From NCBI RefSeq assembly GCF_029581195.1, contig NZ_CP120737.1, forward strand, positions 4,565,001 to 4,629,000: a stretch of 64,000 nucleotides of DNA. The letters run 5' to 3'. The translations under genes and the position numbers were made by a program. Below are positions 8,463 to 16,354 of the stretch, piece by piece (within the stretch, counting starts at the first letter, position 1; every line of letters starts with the position of its first letter). The notes beneath the pieces were generated by a model, which searched no databases, was not told where the DNA came from, and worked only from the letters and a program-made list of their open reading frames with translations. The DNA is from Solwaraspora sp. WMMD791 (lineage in GTDB: Bacteria > Actinomycetota > Actinomycetes > Mycobacteriales > Micromonosporaceae).

Positions 8463-9292
8463 CCGTACTGCTGCAGTTGGTCTCCCGGTTCGGGCCGTCG
8501 CTGCGCGGCCTGCTCACCGCCGGGCTGGCCGCCGCCGGTGGGCTGTTGCTGCTGCTCGGCTCGGTGCTGCCGTGGGTCGGCGGTCCCGACGCCGACGCGG
8601 TGACGTACGGTGCCGCCGCGACCGGGACCGGGTCGGCGCTCGGCTCGCGCGCGGGTCTGGCCGGCGGGGACGCGTTCGTGACCCTGCTGGCCGGTGTCGT
8701 CGCCGTGGCAGTCGCCGCCTGGTACGCACTGGGTCGGGCCCGGCGCTGGCAACAGGTGACCCTGGCCGGTGCCGGGCTCCTGGCGCTCAGCTGGGCGATG
8801 CTGAACCAGGCGGAGATCGGTGACGTGGCCGGCCCAGACGGGGCCACATTGGACATCAGCCCGGGCGTCGGGGTGTACGTCGCGATCCTCGCCGCGGTGC
8901 TGGTGATCGGTGCCGCCGTCGCCGCACCCCGCGACGTCGAGCACGATCTGCGGGTGCTGGGCCAGCGGGCGGAGCAGCTGGTCCGCCGAGGGCTGGGGTT
9001 CGAGGCGGTCGAGAAGCAGCAGCAGCTGCTGCGCCGCGCCCGGCGTCGGCCGGGCTGGGACGATCCCCGGTTGACGTTCGAGGCGTTGTACCTGGCCCGG
9101 CTCTATCTGATCGTTGGGCACGTCGACCGGGGCGTCCAGCTGGTGCACGAGGTGATGGCCCAGGCGCCGCAGCGGTTCGGCGACGACCACGAAGGGTTGG
9201 AAATGGCCAGGGCCGAGGCCGGCGGCATCGTCGCGGACGCCAACGCCCAGCTCGCGGCCGTCCGACAACAGCTAGGCATGCCGTACGGCTGA
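8459..9292 (+). CDS. Membrane protein with cytoplasmic helical tail
   Basis: 277 residues from GTG 8459, which overlaps the preceding TGA by 4 bases (GTGA), giving coupled translation. Four likely transmembrane segments occupy residues about 10-150 (LLTAGLAAAGGLLLLLG, AFVTLLAGVVAVAVAAWYAL, LAGAGLLALSWAM, VGVYVAILAAVLVIGAAV). The last 110 residues are soluble and helical, with EAVEKQQQLLRRARR and repeats typical of short TPR-like pairs. Last gene of the 5631-9292 run. Unknown function. Confidence 0.7.
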   Translation: MTVLLQLVSRFGPSLRGLLTAGLAAAGGLLLLLGSVLPWVGGPDADAVTYGAAATGTGSALGSRAGLAGGDAFVTLLAGVVAVAVAAWYALGRARRWQQVTLAGAGLLALSWAMLNQAEIGDVAGPDGATLDISPGVGVYVAILAAVLVIGAAVAAPRDVEHDLRVLGQRAEQLVRRGLGFEAVEKQQQLLRRARRRPGWDDPRLTFEALYLARLYLIVGHVDRGVQLVHEVMAQAPQRFGDDHEGLEMARAEAGGIVADANAQLAAVRQQLGMPYG

Positions 9293-9521
9293 CCGCGCCG
9301 CGCCGCGACCGACCGACCGGCGTGGCAGGTGGCCGTACGGCTGACGACGCGAAACGCCGGCCCAGGGTTTCCGACCGTCACCGGGCCGGGTATGGGGCTG
9401 ACCCATGCCGAACCACGACGGGCGCAGGCACACCGCCGGTCCCGTCCGGACGAAAGGTCACCGTCATGCCGAACCACCCTCCATCCCGCGTCAGCGCCGA
9501 CACCCGGCCGGCGGTGCGCCG

Positions 9522-9941
9522 ATGAGCGCCCCGACCGAGCCGGCGACCGTCGACGCGTGCCTGCGCCTGGGCGCGGGCTTCGGCCAGCGTGACCGCGCAT
9601 GGATCGTGACCGAGTTCTCCGCCATCGACAGCCGGCTGACGACGTTCCCGGCTGACAGCACCGAGCTGGAGCTGTCGGTGAAGGACCGCGAGTCGCGCGG
9701 GCAGAAGGTCACCCTGGAGTGCTGGATCGCTGGCTGGCCGAAGATCGTCACCACGTCGACGGAGGAGGATCTCCGGGCGGCACTGCACGACGTACGCGAC
9801 GATCTGCGCCGGCGGCTCAACGACACGAAGACCCGGCAGGAACCGCGCAACAACCGGCACCTGCGGGACACCGGCCCGGATCCGCAGGACGCCGGCCCGG
9901 AGCTGAGCGACCCGGCCGCCGCGGTGGATCGGACCGACTGA
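9522..9941 (+). CDS. HPF/RaiA-like ribosome-associated protein
   Basis: 139 residues from ATG 9522. The middle (about residues 15-110) has the strand-helix pattern of the S30AE/HPF domain: 'FSAIDSRLTTF', 'TELELSVKDRESRGQKVTLECWIAGWPKIVTTSTE', then 'DLRAALHDVRDDLRRRLNDTK'. In this family the domain binds the 30S decoding site during stationary phase. It is shorter than actinobacterial long HPF, which has a C-terminal dimerisation domain; here the tail is a Pro/Asp-rich extension. Assignment rests on pattern only and is moderate. Confidence 0.55.
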   Translation: MSAPTEPATVDACLRLGAGFGQRDRAWIVTEFSAIDSRLTTFPADSTELELSVKDRESRGQKVTLECWIAGWPKIVTTSTEEDLRAALHDVRDDLRRRLNDTKTRQEPRNNRHLRDTGPDPQDAGPELSDPAAAVDRTD

Positions 9942-9995
9942 TCCGACCGGACCGACTGATCCGACCGGGCTGACCCGTCCGACCGGGCTGACCGG
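9925..9995. repeat. Short degenerate tandem repeat (GACCGACTGATCC / GACCGGGCTGACC)
   Basis: Five imperfect units of about 14 bases overlap the 3' end of the HPF-like gene and run into the intergenic spacer. The first units encode the end of the protein (VDRTD) and then continue past its stop. Looks like slippage expansion. Confidence 0.6.
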
Positions 9996-10034
9996 GGCGG
10001 CGGGCGGCTGGACACCGGTGGCAGACTGCGCATC

Positions 10035-10439
10035 GTGATCTCGATTGCAGAGCTGGTGCGGCGGTCCGGGGACGACGACGCCCTGCCGCTGGTGACCATC
10101 GGGGAATTCTTCGACGGCAACGACGAGGAGGGGGCGATCGCCCCCAACCAGTGGGAGTACGGCCGTCCGCCGCTGGCGGAGTTGGCCGAACGGTTCCGGG
10201 AGATCGAGCAGCGCGACGACGTGGCATGGGTGCGGGTGCAACTGCATCCGGAGACGCTCGAGACCGACGAGGTGCTGGGCGAGGCGGTCGCCATCTGCAC
10301 CTCCGCTGACGAGGCGACCTGCGAGTCGTGGCTGGACGGACTGGAAGCCAGTGGCATCATCGACGGGTTGGTCGACGAGTACGTCGACGTCCCGCCGGTG
10401 CCGGACGGCATGACGATCTGGTCGGTGACCTGGGACTGA
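10035..10439 (+). CDS. Hypothetical acidic protein
   Basis: 134 residues from GTG 10035. Strongly acidic (many Asp/Glu), no signal or membrane segment. The pattern 'LPLVTIGEFFDGNDEEGAIAPN' to 'DVAWVRVQLHPET' to 'DGMTIWSVTWD' is of the small cytosolic alpha/beta type seen in immunity-like or DUF proteins of actinomycetes. Followed 29 bases later by the VOC gene, likely co-transcribed. Not recognised. Confidence 0.65.
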   Translation: MISIAELVRRSGDDDALPLVTIGEFFDGNDEEGAIAPNQWEYGRPPLAELAERFREIEQRDDVAWVRVQLHPETLETDEVLGEAVAICTSADEATCESWLDGLEASGIIDGLVDEYVDVPPVPDGMTIWSVTWD

Positions 10440-10468
10440 GCAACCGCTGACAGAAGGAGGGCCGCGGC

Positions 10469-10978
10469 GTGCGGCAGCAGGTGCACTTCATCACGGTGGC
10501 CACTGCCGATCTCGCTGCGGCCCGTCGCTTCTACCGCGACGGTCTGGGTTGGCGGCCGACGCTCGACGTACCAGGGGAGATCATCTTCTTTCAGATCGGT
10601 CCCGGCATGATCCTCGGTTTCTTCGAGGCGACGGCGTTCGGCCGCGACATGGACCCGATGGTGCCGGCCGGCGCGGGGGACGTCCCGGCCGCGTCGTCTC
10701 CGACGATCGATGCCCCGTCTGCGACCACCGATGTTCCGGTGACGCCAGCCGGCTTCACTTTGGCGTACAACGTCGCCTCGCCGGCCGAGGTCGACCAGGT
10801 GTTGACCGAGGCGGTGGCGGCCGGAGCGACGATCCGCAAGCCCGGTCAACGGGCCGCGTTCGGCGGCTACCACGGGCACTTCGCCGACCCGAACGGCACG
10901 GTCTGGGAGGTCGCGTACAACCCGGGCTGGCAGGTCGCGGCGGACGGCACGGTCACCCTCGGCCCAGTCGACGCGTAG
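10469..10978 (+). CDS. VOC (glyoxalase/bleomycin resistance) family protein
   Basis: 169 residues from GTG 10469 with AGAAGGAGGG upstream. N-terminal 'HFITVATADLAAARRFYRDGLGW' and C-terminal 'GYHGHFADPNGTVWEVAYNPGW' are the two halves of a VOC fold; the HF..DPNG..WE motif supplies metal ligands in this superfamily. A Ala/Pro/Thr-rich insert of about 20 residues lies between the modules. Substrate cannot be predicted: could be a dioxygenase-like, isomerase or resistance protein. Confidence 0.85.
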   Translation: MRQQVHFITVATADLAAARRFYRDGLGWRPTLDVPGEIIFFQIGPGMILGFFEATAFGRDMDPMVPAGAGDVPAASSPTIDAPSATTDVPVTPAGFTLAYNVASPAEVDQVLTEAVAAGATIRKPGQRAAFGGYHGHFADPNGTVWEVAYNPGWQVAADGTVTLGPVDA

Positions 10979-11321
10979 TCGGCTGGTCCGGCCTCGGGTG
11001 CCGCGACTCGGGCGTCGGGCATCGACGGACTAAACCGGTACGACGTAGGCGCAGGGCGCGCAACTCGCCGCCATCCATCATGTTTCACGTGATTCGCATT
11101 ACCGATTCGGCTTTTATCATGTCGAGGTTCTGACTTCTTCAAGTCAGCGCGATTCGAATGTGGGCAACGAGTGGTGATCGACAATTGTGTAGTCGCTGGT
11201 GAAAGCGGTTCTCCCTGAATGTGTCCATGATCCGTCAAGGTTTTCGGCATTGCGATCAATGGAGGCAGATAAATATGCTGCGGAAGGCCCAGACGGGGCA
11301 CCAAGGACAAGGGAGGTCCTG
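10979..11321. other. Gene-free stretch before the protease gene
   Basis: About 340 bases with lower GC between 11080 and 11280. I see no convincing gene. The part nearest the protease presumably holds its promoter, but no -35/-10 pair is clear. A frame with ATGs at 11199 and 11259 runs into the protease, but the ribosome site favours TTG 11322. Confidence 0.5.
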
Positions 11322-12329
11322 TTGAAATCGACCCTGCGTTGGTCCGCATTGGCCGGACTGTCGCTCACACTCGTTCTGACCGGCGCACCCGCCGCTCAGG
11401 CGAAGCCCACGCCGATCGACGTGAACGGCAACACATCCACCGTCGCCCGTACCCTCGACGGCCGGGCGATCACCAACGCGAAGATCGCAAAGGAGGTCAG
11501 TGAATTCTGGACCGAGGAGCGGATGGCGTCCGCAGTCGACCTGACCTTCGCCGGATCGGCCAAGGGTGCCGGATCGACGATCGCCGACGCCAAGCCCAAC
11601 GGGCCGGAGGGCGCGGTGGCACCGCTCGCTCCGAGCCTCGGCAGCCGCGGTGACGTCGGACTGATGCTCAACGAGTCGCTGGCCGTCGGCAAGGTCTACT
11701 TCACCACCCCCACCGGCGGCACCGCCTCCTGCTCGGCCAGCACGGTCGCCAGCGGAAAGCGCCGGCTGGTCATGACCGCCGGGCACTGCGTGCACCAGGG
11801 CCCCGGCGGCCAGTGGTACAGCAACTGGCAGTTCGTGCCGCGCTACCGCAACGGGTCACGGCCGTACGGCACGTTCGTGGCCTCCAGCCTCAACACCCGT
11901 ACCGCCTGGATCAACAGCGGTAGCTACGCCGAGGACATGGGCATCGCCATCATGAACAACGGCGGCATCTACGGCGCCAAGGTCGTCGACACCGTCGGTG
12001 GCCACGGGCTGCGCTGGAACTACGGCTACAGCGTCTCGGTCACCGCTCTCGGATACCCGTCCAACCTGGGCGGCGGCGAGAGCCAGTACTACTGCCAGGG
12101 CACCACATGGAGCGCCGGCGGGCAGCAGATCCGGATGTACTGCAACATGACGTACGGTTCCAGCGGCGGACCCTGGCTGCAGGAATACAACGACACGACC
12201 GGCTACGGGTACATCAACAGCGTGGTCAGCCACGGTGACAACCCGGGCAACGGTCAATTCGACGGCCCGTACTTCGACAACGACATCAAGAGCCTGTACG
12301 ACTTCGCCGAAGGCATCTCTCCGGCGTAA
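11322..12329 (+). CDS. Secreted trypsin-like serine protease (S1 family)
   Basis: 335 residues from TTG 11322, chosen because GGGAGG lies 5 bases upstream and because it starts a clean signal peptide (LKSTLRWSALAGLSL...APAAQAK). A pro-region of about 110 residues precedes the catalytic domain. The triad is visible: His in VMTAGHC, Asp in AEDMGIA, Ser in YGSSGGPW; cysteines flank the His and lie before the Ser. The Gly-Ser-Ser-Gly-Gly-Pro-Trp context and 'VSVTALGYP' place it with streptomycete/V8-like secreted proteases. An extracellular maturation or nutrient role is inferred. A hairpin terminator follows. Confidence 0.9.
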   Translation: MKSTLRWSALAGLSLTLVLTGAPAAQAKPTPIDVNGNTSTVARTLDGRAITNAKIAKEVSEFWTEERMASAVDLTFAGSAKGAGSTIADAKPNGPEGAVAPLAPSLGSRGDVGLMLNESLAVGKVYFTTPTGGTASCSASTVASGKRRLVMTAGHCVHQGPGGQWYSNWQFVPRYRNGSRPYGTFVASSLNTRTAWINSGSYAEDMGIAIMNNGGIYGAKVVDTVGGHGLRWNYGYSVSVTALGYPSNLGGGESQYYCQGTTWSAGGQQIRMYCNMTYGSSGGPWLQEYNDTTGYGYINSVVSHGDNPGNGQFDGPYFDNDIKSLYDFAEGISPA

Positions 12330-12360
12330 CCCCGACACCACCGTCCTGAAACCGCCCATG

Positions 12361-12388
12361 GGAGCCCTGGCCGACTGGTCAGGGCTCC
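12361..12388 (+). terminator. Terminator of the protease gene
   Basis: GGAGCCCTG (12361-12369) pairs with CAGGGCTCC (12380-12388), extended inward by GCC/GGT with a GACT loop. It starts 32 bases after the stop codon. Confidence 0.75.
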
Positions 12389-12409
12389 TCCTGCGGCGTA
12401 TTCGGCTAA

Positions 12410-12724
12410 TTGGGATCTCTCGCTACGGTCATCGGCGGAAACAGCGACGCCGGACTGCCGGTCGCCGTTCCCGGTGCTGTGTTGACCCTGCTCAGCGACC
12501 TCTACTTCGGGCCGCTTCCGAACGACGTCGTCACAGACACGGCCGTCGCGGTACCGACCGTCCTCGGCGGCCAGGGGCGCATCCCGATCGGCCCCGGCGA
12601 CGCGGTCCGGATGGAAGGCGACCGCATCGTGGTGGGGCGCCGGGACACCCGGAAGGTGCCTGCCTGGCCGGTGATGGCCCATCGGGGCGACTGGGAGAGC
12701 ATGACCAGGACGCTGCGATCCTGA
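12410..12724 (+). CDS. Hypothetical small protein or gene remnant
   Basis: 104 codons from a TTG at 12410. Third codon positions are strongly GC-biased, so the frame looks or once was coding, but there is no ribosome site and no recognisable domain. The core 'AVLTLLSDLYFGPLPNDVV' and 'GPGDAVRMEGDRIVVGRRD' is plausible protein. It sits in a stretch with other remnants (12.9-13.4 kb), so a decayed gene is as likely as a real one. Confidence 0.35.
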   Translation: MGSLATVIGGNSDAGLPVAVPGAVLTLLSDLYFGPLPNDVVTDTAVAVPTVLGGQGRIPIGPGDAVRMEGDRIVVGRRDTRKVPAWPVMAHRGDWESMTRTLRS

Positions 12725-12902
12725 TCGCCACGCCGGGCAGGCGGCAGAACGAGGGCAGAGCGAACCCTCCGCGCGGATTCCGAATCGTCGAGGTGACGCT
12801 GAGATACCTCATGCGTCCGTTTTAGGGTGCGTAGGCGTCACCTCGACGGGGGCACGGGCGGATGAGGACGTCGTAGGTGGGGGAGTTGTCCCAGTTGGGG
12901 GG

Positions 12903-13058
12903 AGCTGGGCGACGGTGCGCCAACCCCAGGAGGCGTACGCGGCTGATGGCGAGCACCGGGCTGACCCGGCACAGCGTCGACGTCGCCTGCGCTACTACGC
13001 CGACCACCGGTCCGAGATCGACGAATGGATCGCCGCCACCGAGGACGATGCCGCATGA
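12903..13058 (+). pseudogene. C-terminal remnant of a DUF433/VapB45-like antitoxin
   Basis: In the frame ending at TGA 13056-13058 the translation ends RRLRYYADHRSEIDEWIAA followed by TEDDAA. 'ALRYYADHRxEID' is the last helix of DUF433-type antitoxins. No start or N-terminal part lies upstream in this frame. The gene immediately downstream (13103) has the N-terminal part of the same type of protein and lacks this helix, so the two look like separated or duplicated halves. Confidence 0.5.
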
Positions 13059-13102
13059 CTACGCCGCTCCACCCGTCCGCTACAGGCGGCTGAGCAGTAC
13101 CA

Positions 13103-13444
13103 ATGGGTAGTACTCCGAGGTCGACTCGATTTGACGAGCAGGTCTTGGCCCAGCTCGATCGATACGTGCGTGAACACCGTGGCTCGTCGATCTCATCGGT
13201 TGCCAACATGTTCATCGACGAGTCGCTGCGCGCTCACGAGCATCCGGGCATCGTCTTCCGGCCAGGCCCGACCGGGCGGCGGGCCGGGCTGGCGGCGGGA
13301 CCGGATGTCTGGGAGGTCATCGCCGTACTGCATGCCATCAAGGCCGAATCCCCCGACCTGGCTGGCGACGAACTCACCCAGATGCTGTCGGCCAAAGACC
13401 TTCCCCCGCCGGACGGCATGGTCTGGCTCGGCGCGGTCGGGTGA
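13103..13444 (+). CDS. DUF433-type antitoxin-like protein, C-terminally short
   Basis: 113 residues from ATG 13103. Residues about 7-45 resemble a ribbon-helix-helix (TRFDEQVLAQLDRYVREH.. SVANMFIDESLRAHEHPG). Then comes the DUF433 signature 'HPGIVFRPGPTGRRAGLAAGPDVWEVI' type pattern seen in VapB45-like antitoxins, where it neutralises a PIN toxin. The usual closing helix (ALRYYxDHRxEID) is missing: the protein ends abruptly in 'PPPDGMVWLGAVG'. No PIN toxin gene follows. It is probably a broken or orphan antitoxin. Confidence 0.6.
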   Translation: MGSTPRSTRFDEQVLAQLDRYVREHRGSSISSVANMFIDESLRAHEHPGIVFRPGPTGRRAGLAAGPDVWEVIAVLHAIKAESPDLAGDELTQMLSAKDLPPPDGMVWLGAVG

Positions 13445-13502
13445 GCGGCCAAGCGGTGGTGACGTTGGCTGCGCCGAGGTCGGGGGAACTCCCAAGGGCT
13501 TC

Positions 13503-13532
13503 TTGACCGTACAACTACTTAGTCATTAAGTT
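13503..13532 (+). promoter_or_regulatory. Candidate promoter of the I36-like gene
   Basis: TTGACC (13503-13508), 18-base spacer, TAAGTT (13527-13532), about 38 bases before the GTG at 13571. The spacer (ACTTAGTCATTAAGT) is AT-rich and partly dyad-symmetric. Confidence 0.45.
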
Positions 13533-13570
13533 AGATGTACGTCGATAGTTGCTCTCAAGGTAGGTGAACC

Positions 13571-13960
13571 GTGAAGTGGAAGTCCATCGCTCTCGCCGCA
13601 GCCCTGGCAGGCCTGCTGGCCATCGCCCCCACCGGCCCGGCGGCAGCCTCTCAGGCCAGCAACGGGTACTGGTCGCCCGGGAACTGCCCGCAAGGCCTGC
13701 TCTGCGTCTGGGCCGGTACGACGCACCCGCCGGAGGGTCCTACCGAGACTCCGTCGCTGACGACCAACACCGAGTGGTCCGGTAAGGTCCCGGCGTTCCT
13801 GTTCTACAACCGCACCTCCCGTAACGCCGAGATCACCTGGTCGTACGACTACCTCGGCACGACGTACACCGGCAAGAGGTGCGCGTACGCCAATGACAGC
13901 GGGGACCTGTACGTGACCATCCACATCACGAAGGTGACTTGGCAACCCACCACCTGCTGA
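13571..13960 (+). CDS. Secreted peptidase-inhibitor-like (I36-type) small protein
   Basis: 129 residues from GTG 13571 with AAGGTAGG upstream. A signal peptide (MKWKSIALAAALAGLLAIAP, cleavage near AAAS) is followed by 'NCPQGLLCVWAG', the cysteine-framed opening seen in the I36 (SMI-like) inhibitor family and related beta/gamma-crystallin-like secreted proteins. Later cysteines ('GKRCAYAND' and the C-terminal TTC) could close disulfides. It may inhibit an extracellular protease, but the active loop cannot be assigned. The trypsin-like protease 1.2 kb upstream may be unrelated. Confidence 0.6.
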   Translation: MKWKSIALAAALAGLLAIAPTGPAAASQASNGYWSPGNCPQGLLCVWAGTTHPPEGPTETPSLTTNTEWSGKVPAFLFYNRTSRNAEITWSYDYLGTTYTGKRCAYANDSGDLYVTIHITKVTWQPTTC

Positions 13961-14031
13961 CGCGACACCGTCGCTGATCTGCGGCCCGGCGTCCCGCGAG
14001 TCCACGTTCAGGTGAGGTGTGACGGACTGGA

Positions 14032-14424
14032 TCACGATGCGATCGGGACCTCCGAATCCCGCCGAGTCATGGCGGCCGGAGCGGCGGCGCCGGAGAGGTA
14101 GCTTTCCAACATCTGGCGCCGCTGCGCGATCAGTTGTTCCTGGTGGGCCAGCCGGTCACGGACCTGCCGGACCCGGTCGATCAGCCCGGCGCAGTCGCCC
14201 GTCGGCTGCTCGCTGCCCACGCAGGGGATGATCTCCCGGATCACCTCCGACGGTAGCCCGGCGCGGTAGAGGTCCTGGATGAAGGCGACCCGGGGCACCG
14301 CCTGCTCGTCGTACTCCCGATATCCGTTGCCGAGCCGCGCGGCGGGCAGCAGACCCTGCTCCTCGTAGTAGCGCAGTGCCCGGGTGCTCACGCCGGTGAC
14401 CTTGGCGAGTTCGCCGATGCGCAT
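14032..14424 (-). CDS. MerR-family transcriptional regulator
   Basis: 130 residues from ATG at 14424 (MRIGELAKVTGVSTRALRYY), the canonical MerR N-terminal winged helix; an upstream start would add 9 unusual residues. The coiled-coil region ends in 'RDRLAHQEQLIAQRRQMLESYL'. The effector part is short with single cysteines (IIPCVG, GDCAGL), close to the PtrR/YyaN-like group rather than metal sensors. It is divergent from the SDR gene and the shared 60-bp region has a MerR-type promoter, so it likely controls the SDR and itself. Effector unknown. Confidence 0.88.
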   Translation of the reverse strand: MRIGELAKVTGVSTRALRYYEEQGLLPAARLGNGYREYDEQAVPRVAFIQDLYRAGLPSEVIREIIPCVGSEQPTGDCAGLIDRVRQVRDRLAHQEQLIAQRRQMLESYLSGAAAPAAMTRRDSEVPIAS

Positions 14425-14444
14425 GCGACATCTCCCATCCGAGC

Positions 14445-14476
14445 TTGACATTCACGTCAGCGTCAAAGTTTACCGT
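14445..14476 (+). promoter_or_regulatory. MerR-type long-spacer promoter of the SDR gene
   Basis: TTGACA (14445-14450) and TACCGT (14471-14476) are 20 bases apart, longer than the usual 17, as in MerR-activated promoters. CTTGAC and GTCAAAG inside form an imperfect dyad. Transcription would start at about the SDR ATG (14484), making that mRNA leaderless. Confidence 0.6.
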
Positions 14477-14483
14477 CGTCCGC

Positions 14484-15275
14484 ATGAGCGGAAACAAGAC
14501 CACCGCGCTGGTCACAGGCGCCGGCGCCGGGATCGGGGCGGCGATCGCCGCCCGGCTGGCCGGGGAAGGCATGAACCTGGTCCTGGTCGCGCGTGACCAG
14601 GAGCGGTTGGACGACACGGCACGGCAGATACGGGCCTCGCACGGCGTCGACGTGCGCACCGTATCGATGGACCTGTCGCTGCCGGGCGCGCCGGGCGACC
14701 TCGCCGGACGGCTCGGAGAAGCCGGAGTCACGATCGACGTGCTGGTCAACAACGCCGGTATCGCCCTGCCGGGACCGGTCGCGGGCACCGATCCCGGCAG
14801 GATCCGTACGCTGGTCGACCTGAACGCGGGAGCGGTCGCGGAGATCACCGCGTTGTTCCTGCCCGGCATGCTCGCCCGCAAAAGTGGCGCGATCGTGAAC
14901 ATCGCCAGCACCGCCGCGTACTCCCCCGCGCCCAACAACGCGGCGTACGCGGCCTCGAAGGCCTTCGTGCTCTCCTTCACCCAGGCGCTGTGGGCCGAGA
15001 CGCGGGGAAGTGGGGTACGGGTGGTGGCAGTGAGTCCGGGGGCGACAGAGACGCCGATGAACCCCGGCCACTTCCGTGGAAAGCGACGGCCCGAACAGGT
15101 GGCCGACACCGTCATGGCCGCGTTGGCCGGCCGGTCGGCGGCCGTGGTCGACGGCTGGCTCTACACCACCCAGACCTTCCTCTTCCAGCGCGTCCTGCCC
15201 ACCCGGACGACCTCCCGCATCACCGGTGCGTACTTCGCCAAGGCGGCCGAGCGCAGCCGGTTACGAGGGACGTGA
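14484..15275 (+). CDS. Short-chain dehydrogenase/reductase (SDR)
   Basis: 263 residues. NAD(P)-binding TGAGAGIG (residues about 11-18), NNAGIA, catalytic Ser (IASTAAYS), and YAASK with the Tyr and Lys. The PG..ETP segment follows. This is the classical SDR family with a C-terminal extension of about 40 residues. An upstream in-frame start at 14445 would overlap the promoter and is rejected. Reaction: oxidation or reduction of an unknown carbonyl. Divergent with the MerR regulator. Confidence 0.88.
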   Translation: MSGNKTTALVTGAGAGIGAAIAARLAGEGMNLVLVARDQERLDDTARQIRASHGVDVRTVSMDLSLPGAPGDLAGRLGEAGVTIDVLVNNAGIALPGPVAGTDPGRIRTLVDLNAGAVAEITALFLPGMLARKSGAIVNIASTAAYSPAPNNAAYAASKAFVLSFTQALWAETRGSGVRVVAVSPGATETPMNPGHFRGKRRPEQVADTVMAALAGRSAAVVDGWLYTTQTFLFQRVLPTRTTSRITGAYFAKAAERSRLRGT

Positions 15276-15324
15276 CCGGCTGTCCAGTTGGTCACCGGCG
15301 CACGCTCCGCTTGAGCTAACACCG

Positions 15325-16354
15325 ATGTTACTGACATCGATGTTACTGACATGGGAGTTAGCGGACGACCGGCCCGGCCGCTGCCTGCTCATCCGAGGGC
15401 GGCGGCGGGTCGGCAAGTCCCGACTGGTCGAGCGGTTCGTCGACGACGCGCAGGTGCCGTACCTCTACTTCACCGCCGCCGCCAACCCGTCGGACTGGGA
15501 CGCCGCGTTCCGGCTGCTGGCAGCGGCCCTGCCCGACGACACCCCCAGCGTCGTCGTCCTCGACGAAGTGCCCTGTCTGATGGATCCCGAGCAGCAGTTC
15601 GAAGGCATCCTGCAGCGGGCCTGGGACCGGCTGCCGTCGGCGCAAGCCGGTGCTGGGCGTCCTCATCGGCTCCGACCTGGCGATGATGGAGGCGCTCAAC
15701 GACTACCGTCGGCCGTTCCACCAGCGTGGCCGCGAGATGGTGCTCGGCCCGCTCCACCCGGCCGACCTCGCCACCATGCTCGACCTGCCACCCGCCGACG
15801 CGATCGACGCCGCCCTGATCACCGGTGAACTACCACTGTCCACCCGCCCGTCGAAGGACCGCCGCTACCGGATCGTCGACCCGTACCTGCGCTTCTGGCT
15901 GCGGTTCCTCGCCCCCGCGATGCCGGAGATCGAACGCGACCGGGGTGACCTGACCCTGACTCGCATCCGGACGAGCTTTCCGAGCTGGCGGGGCCGGGCC
16001 GTCGAGCCACTGATCCGCGACGCGCTCGCCCGGCTGCTGCCCGACGACTCGCTACCGGCGGCACCCGCCATCGGGGCGTACTGGACCAGATCGAACGACG
16101 TCGAGATCGACATCGTCGGTGCCGACCGGACACCGGTCGCCCGCGAGCTGTACTTCGTCGGCTCGATCAAATTGCACGACCAGGCACAGTTCGGCGGGCA
16201 CGACCTGTCCGCGCTGTTCCGGCACCGGGCAGCGATGACCAACGAACCGGTGCCGGCCGTCGCCGTCTCCCGCAGCGGCGCGTCCTGCCGCGGCCTCGAC
16301 GCGCTCTACCAGCCCGCTGACCTGCTAACCGCCTGGCAACCGGCCGGCGGCTGA
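15325..16354 (+). pseudogene. Frameshifted and internally deleted AAA ATPase (COG1672/DUF234 type)
   Basis: The N-terminal frame holds the Walker A RGRRRVGKSRLVERF and Walker B VVVLDEVPCLMD; the C-terminal frame resumes at GVLIGSDLAMMEAL and ends with the DUF234 nuclease-like part (YRIVDPYLRFWLRFL, NDVEIDIVGAD). The two frames join at about 15640-15650 and differ by one base; removing one base (for example in GCGCAAGCCGGTG) makes 343 codons in frame. Intact relatives begin with an FVGRERE-type segment and have about 130 more residues between 'ALITG' and 'ELPLSTRPSKDRRY'; both are missing here. The start region is a 14-bp repeat (GATGTTACTGACAT twice). Non-functional. Confidence 0.8.

Noticed and set aside
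12830-12900. CRISPR-like or phage attachment sequence in the remnant-rich 12-13 kb stretch
   Set aside because: No regular repeats, no tRNA and no integrase seen.
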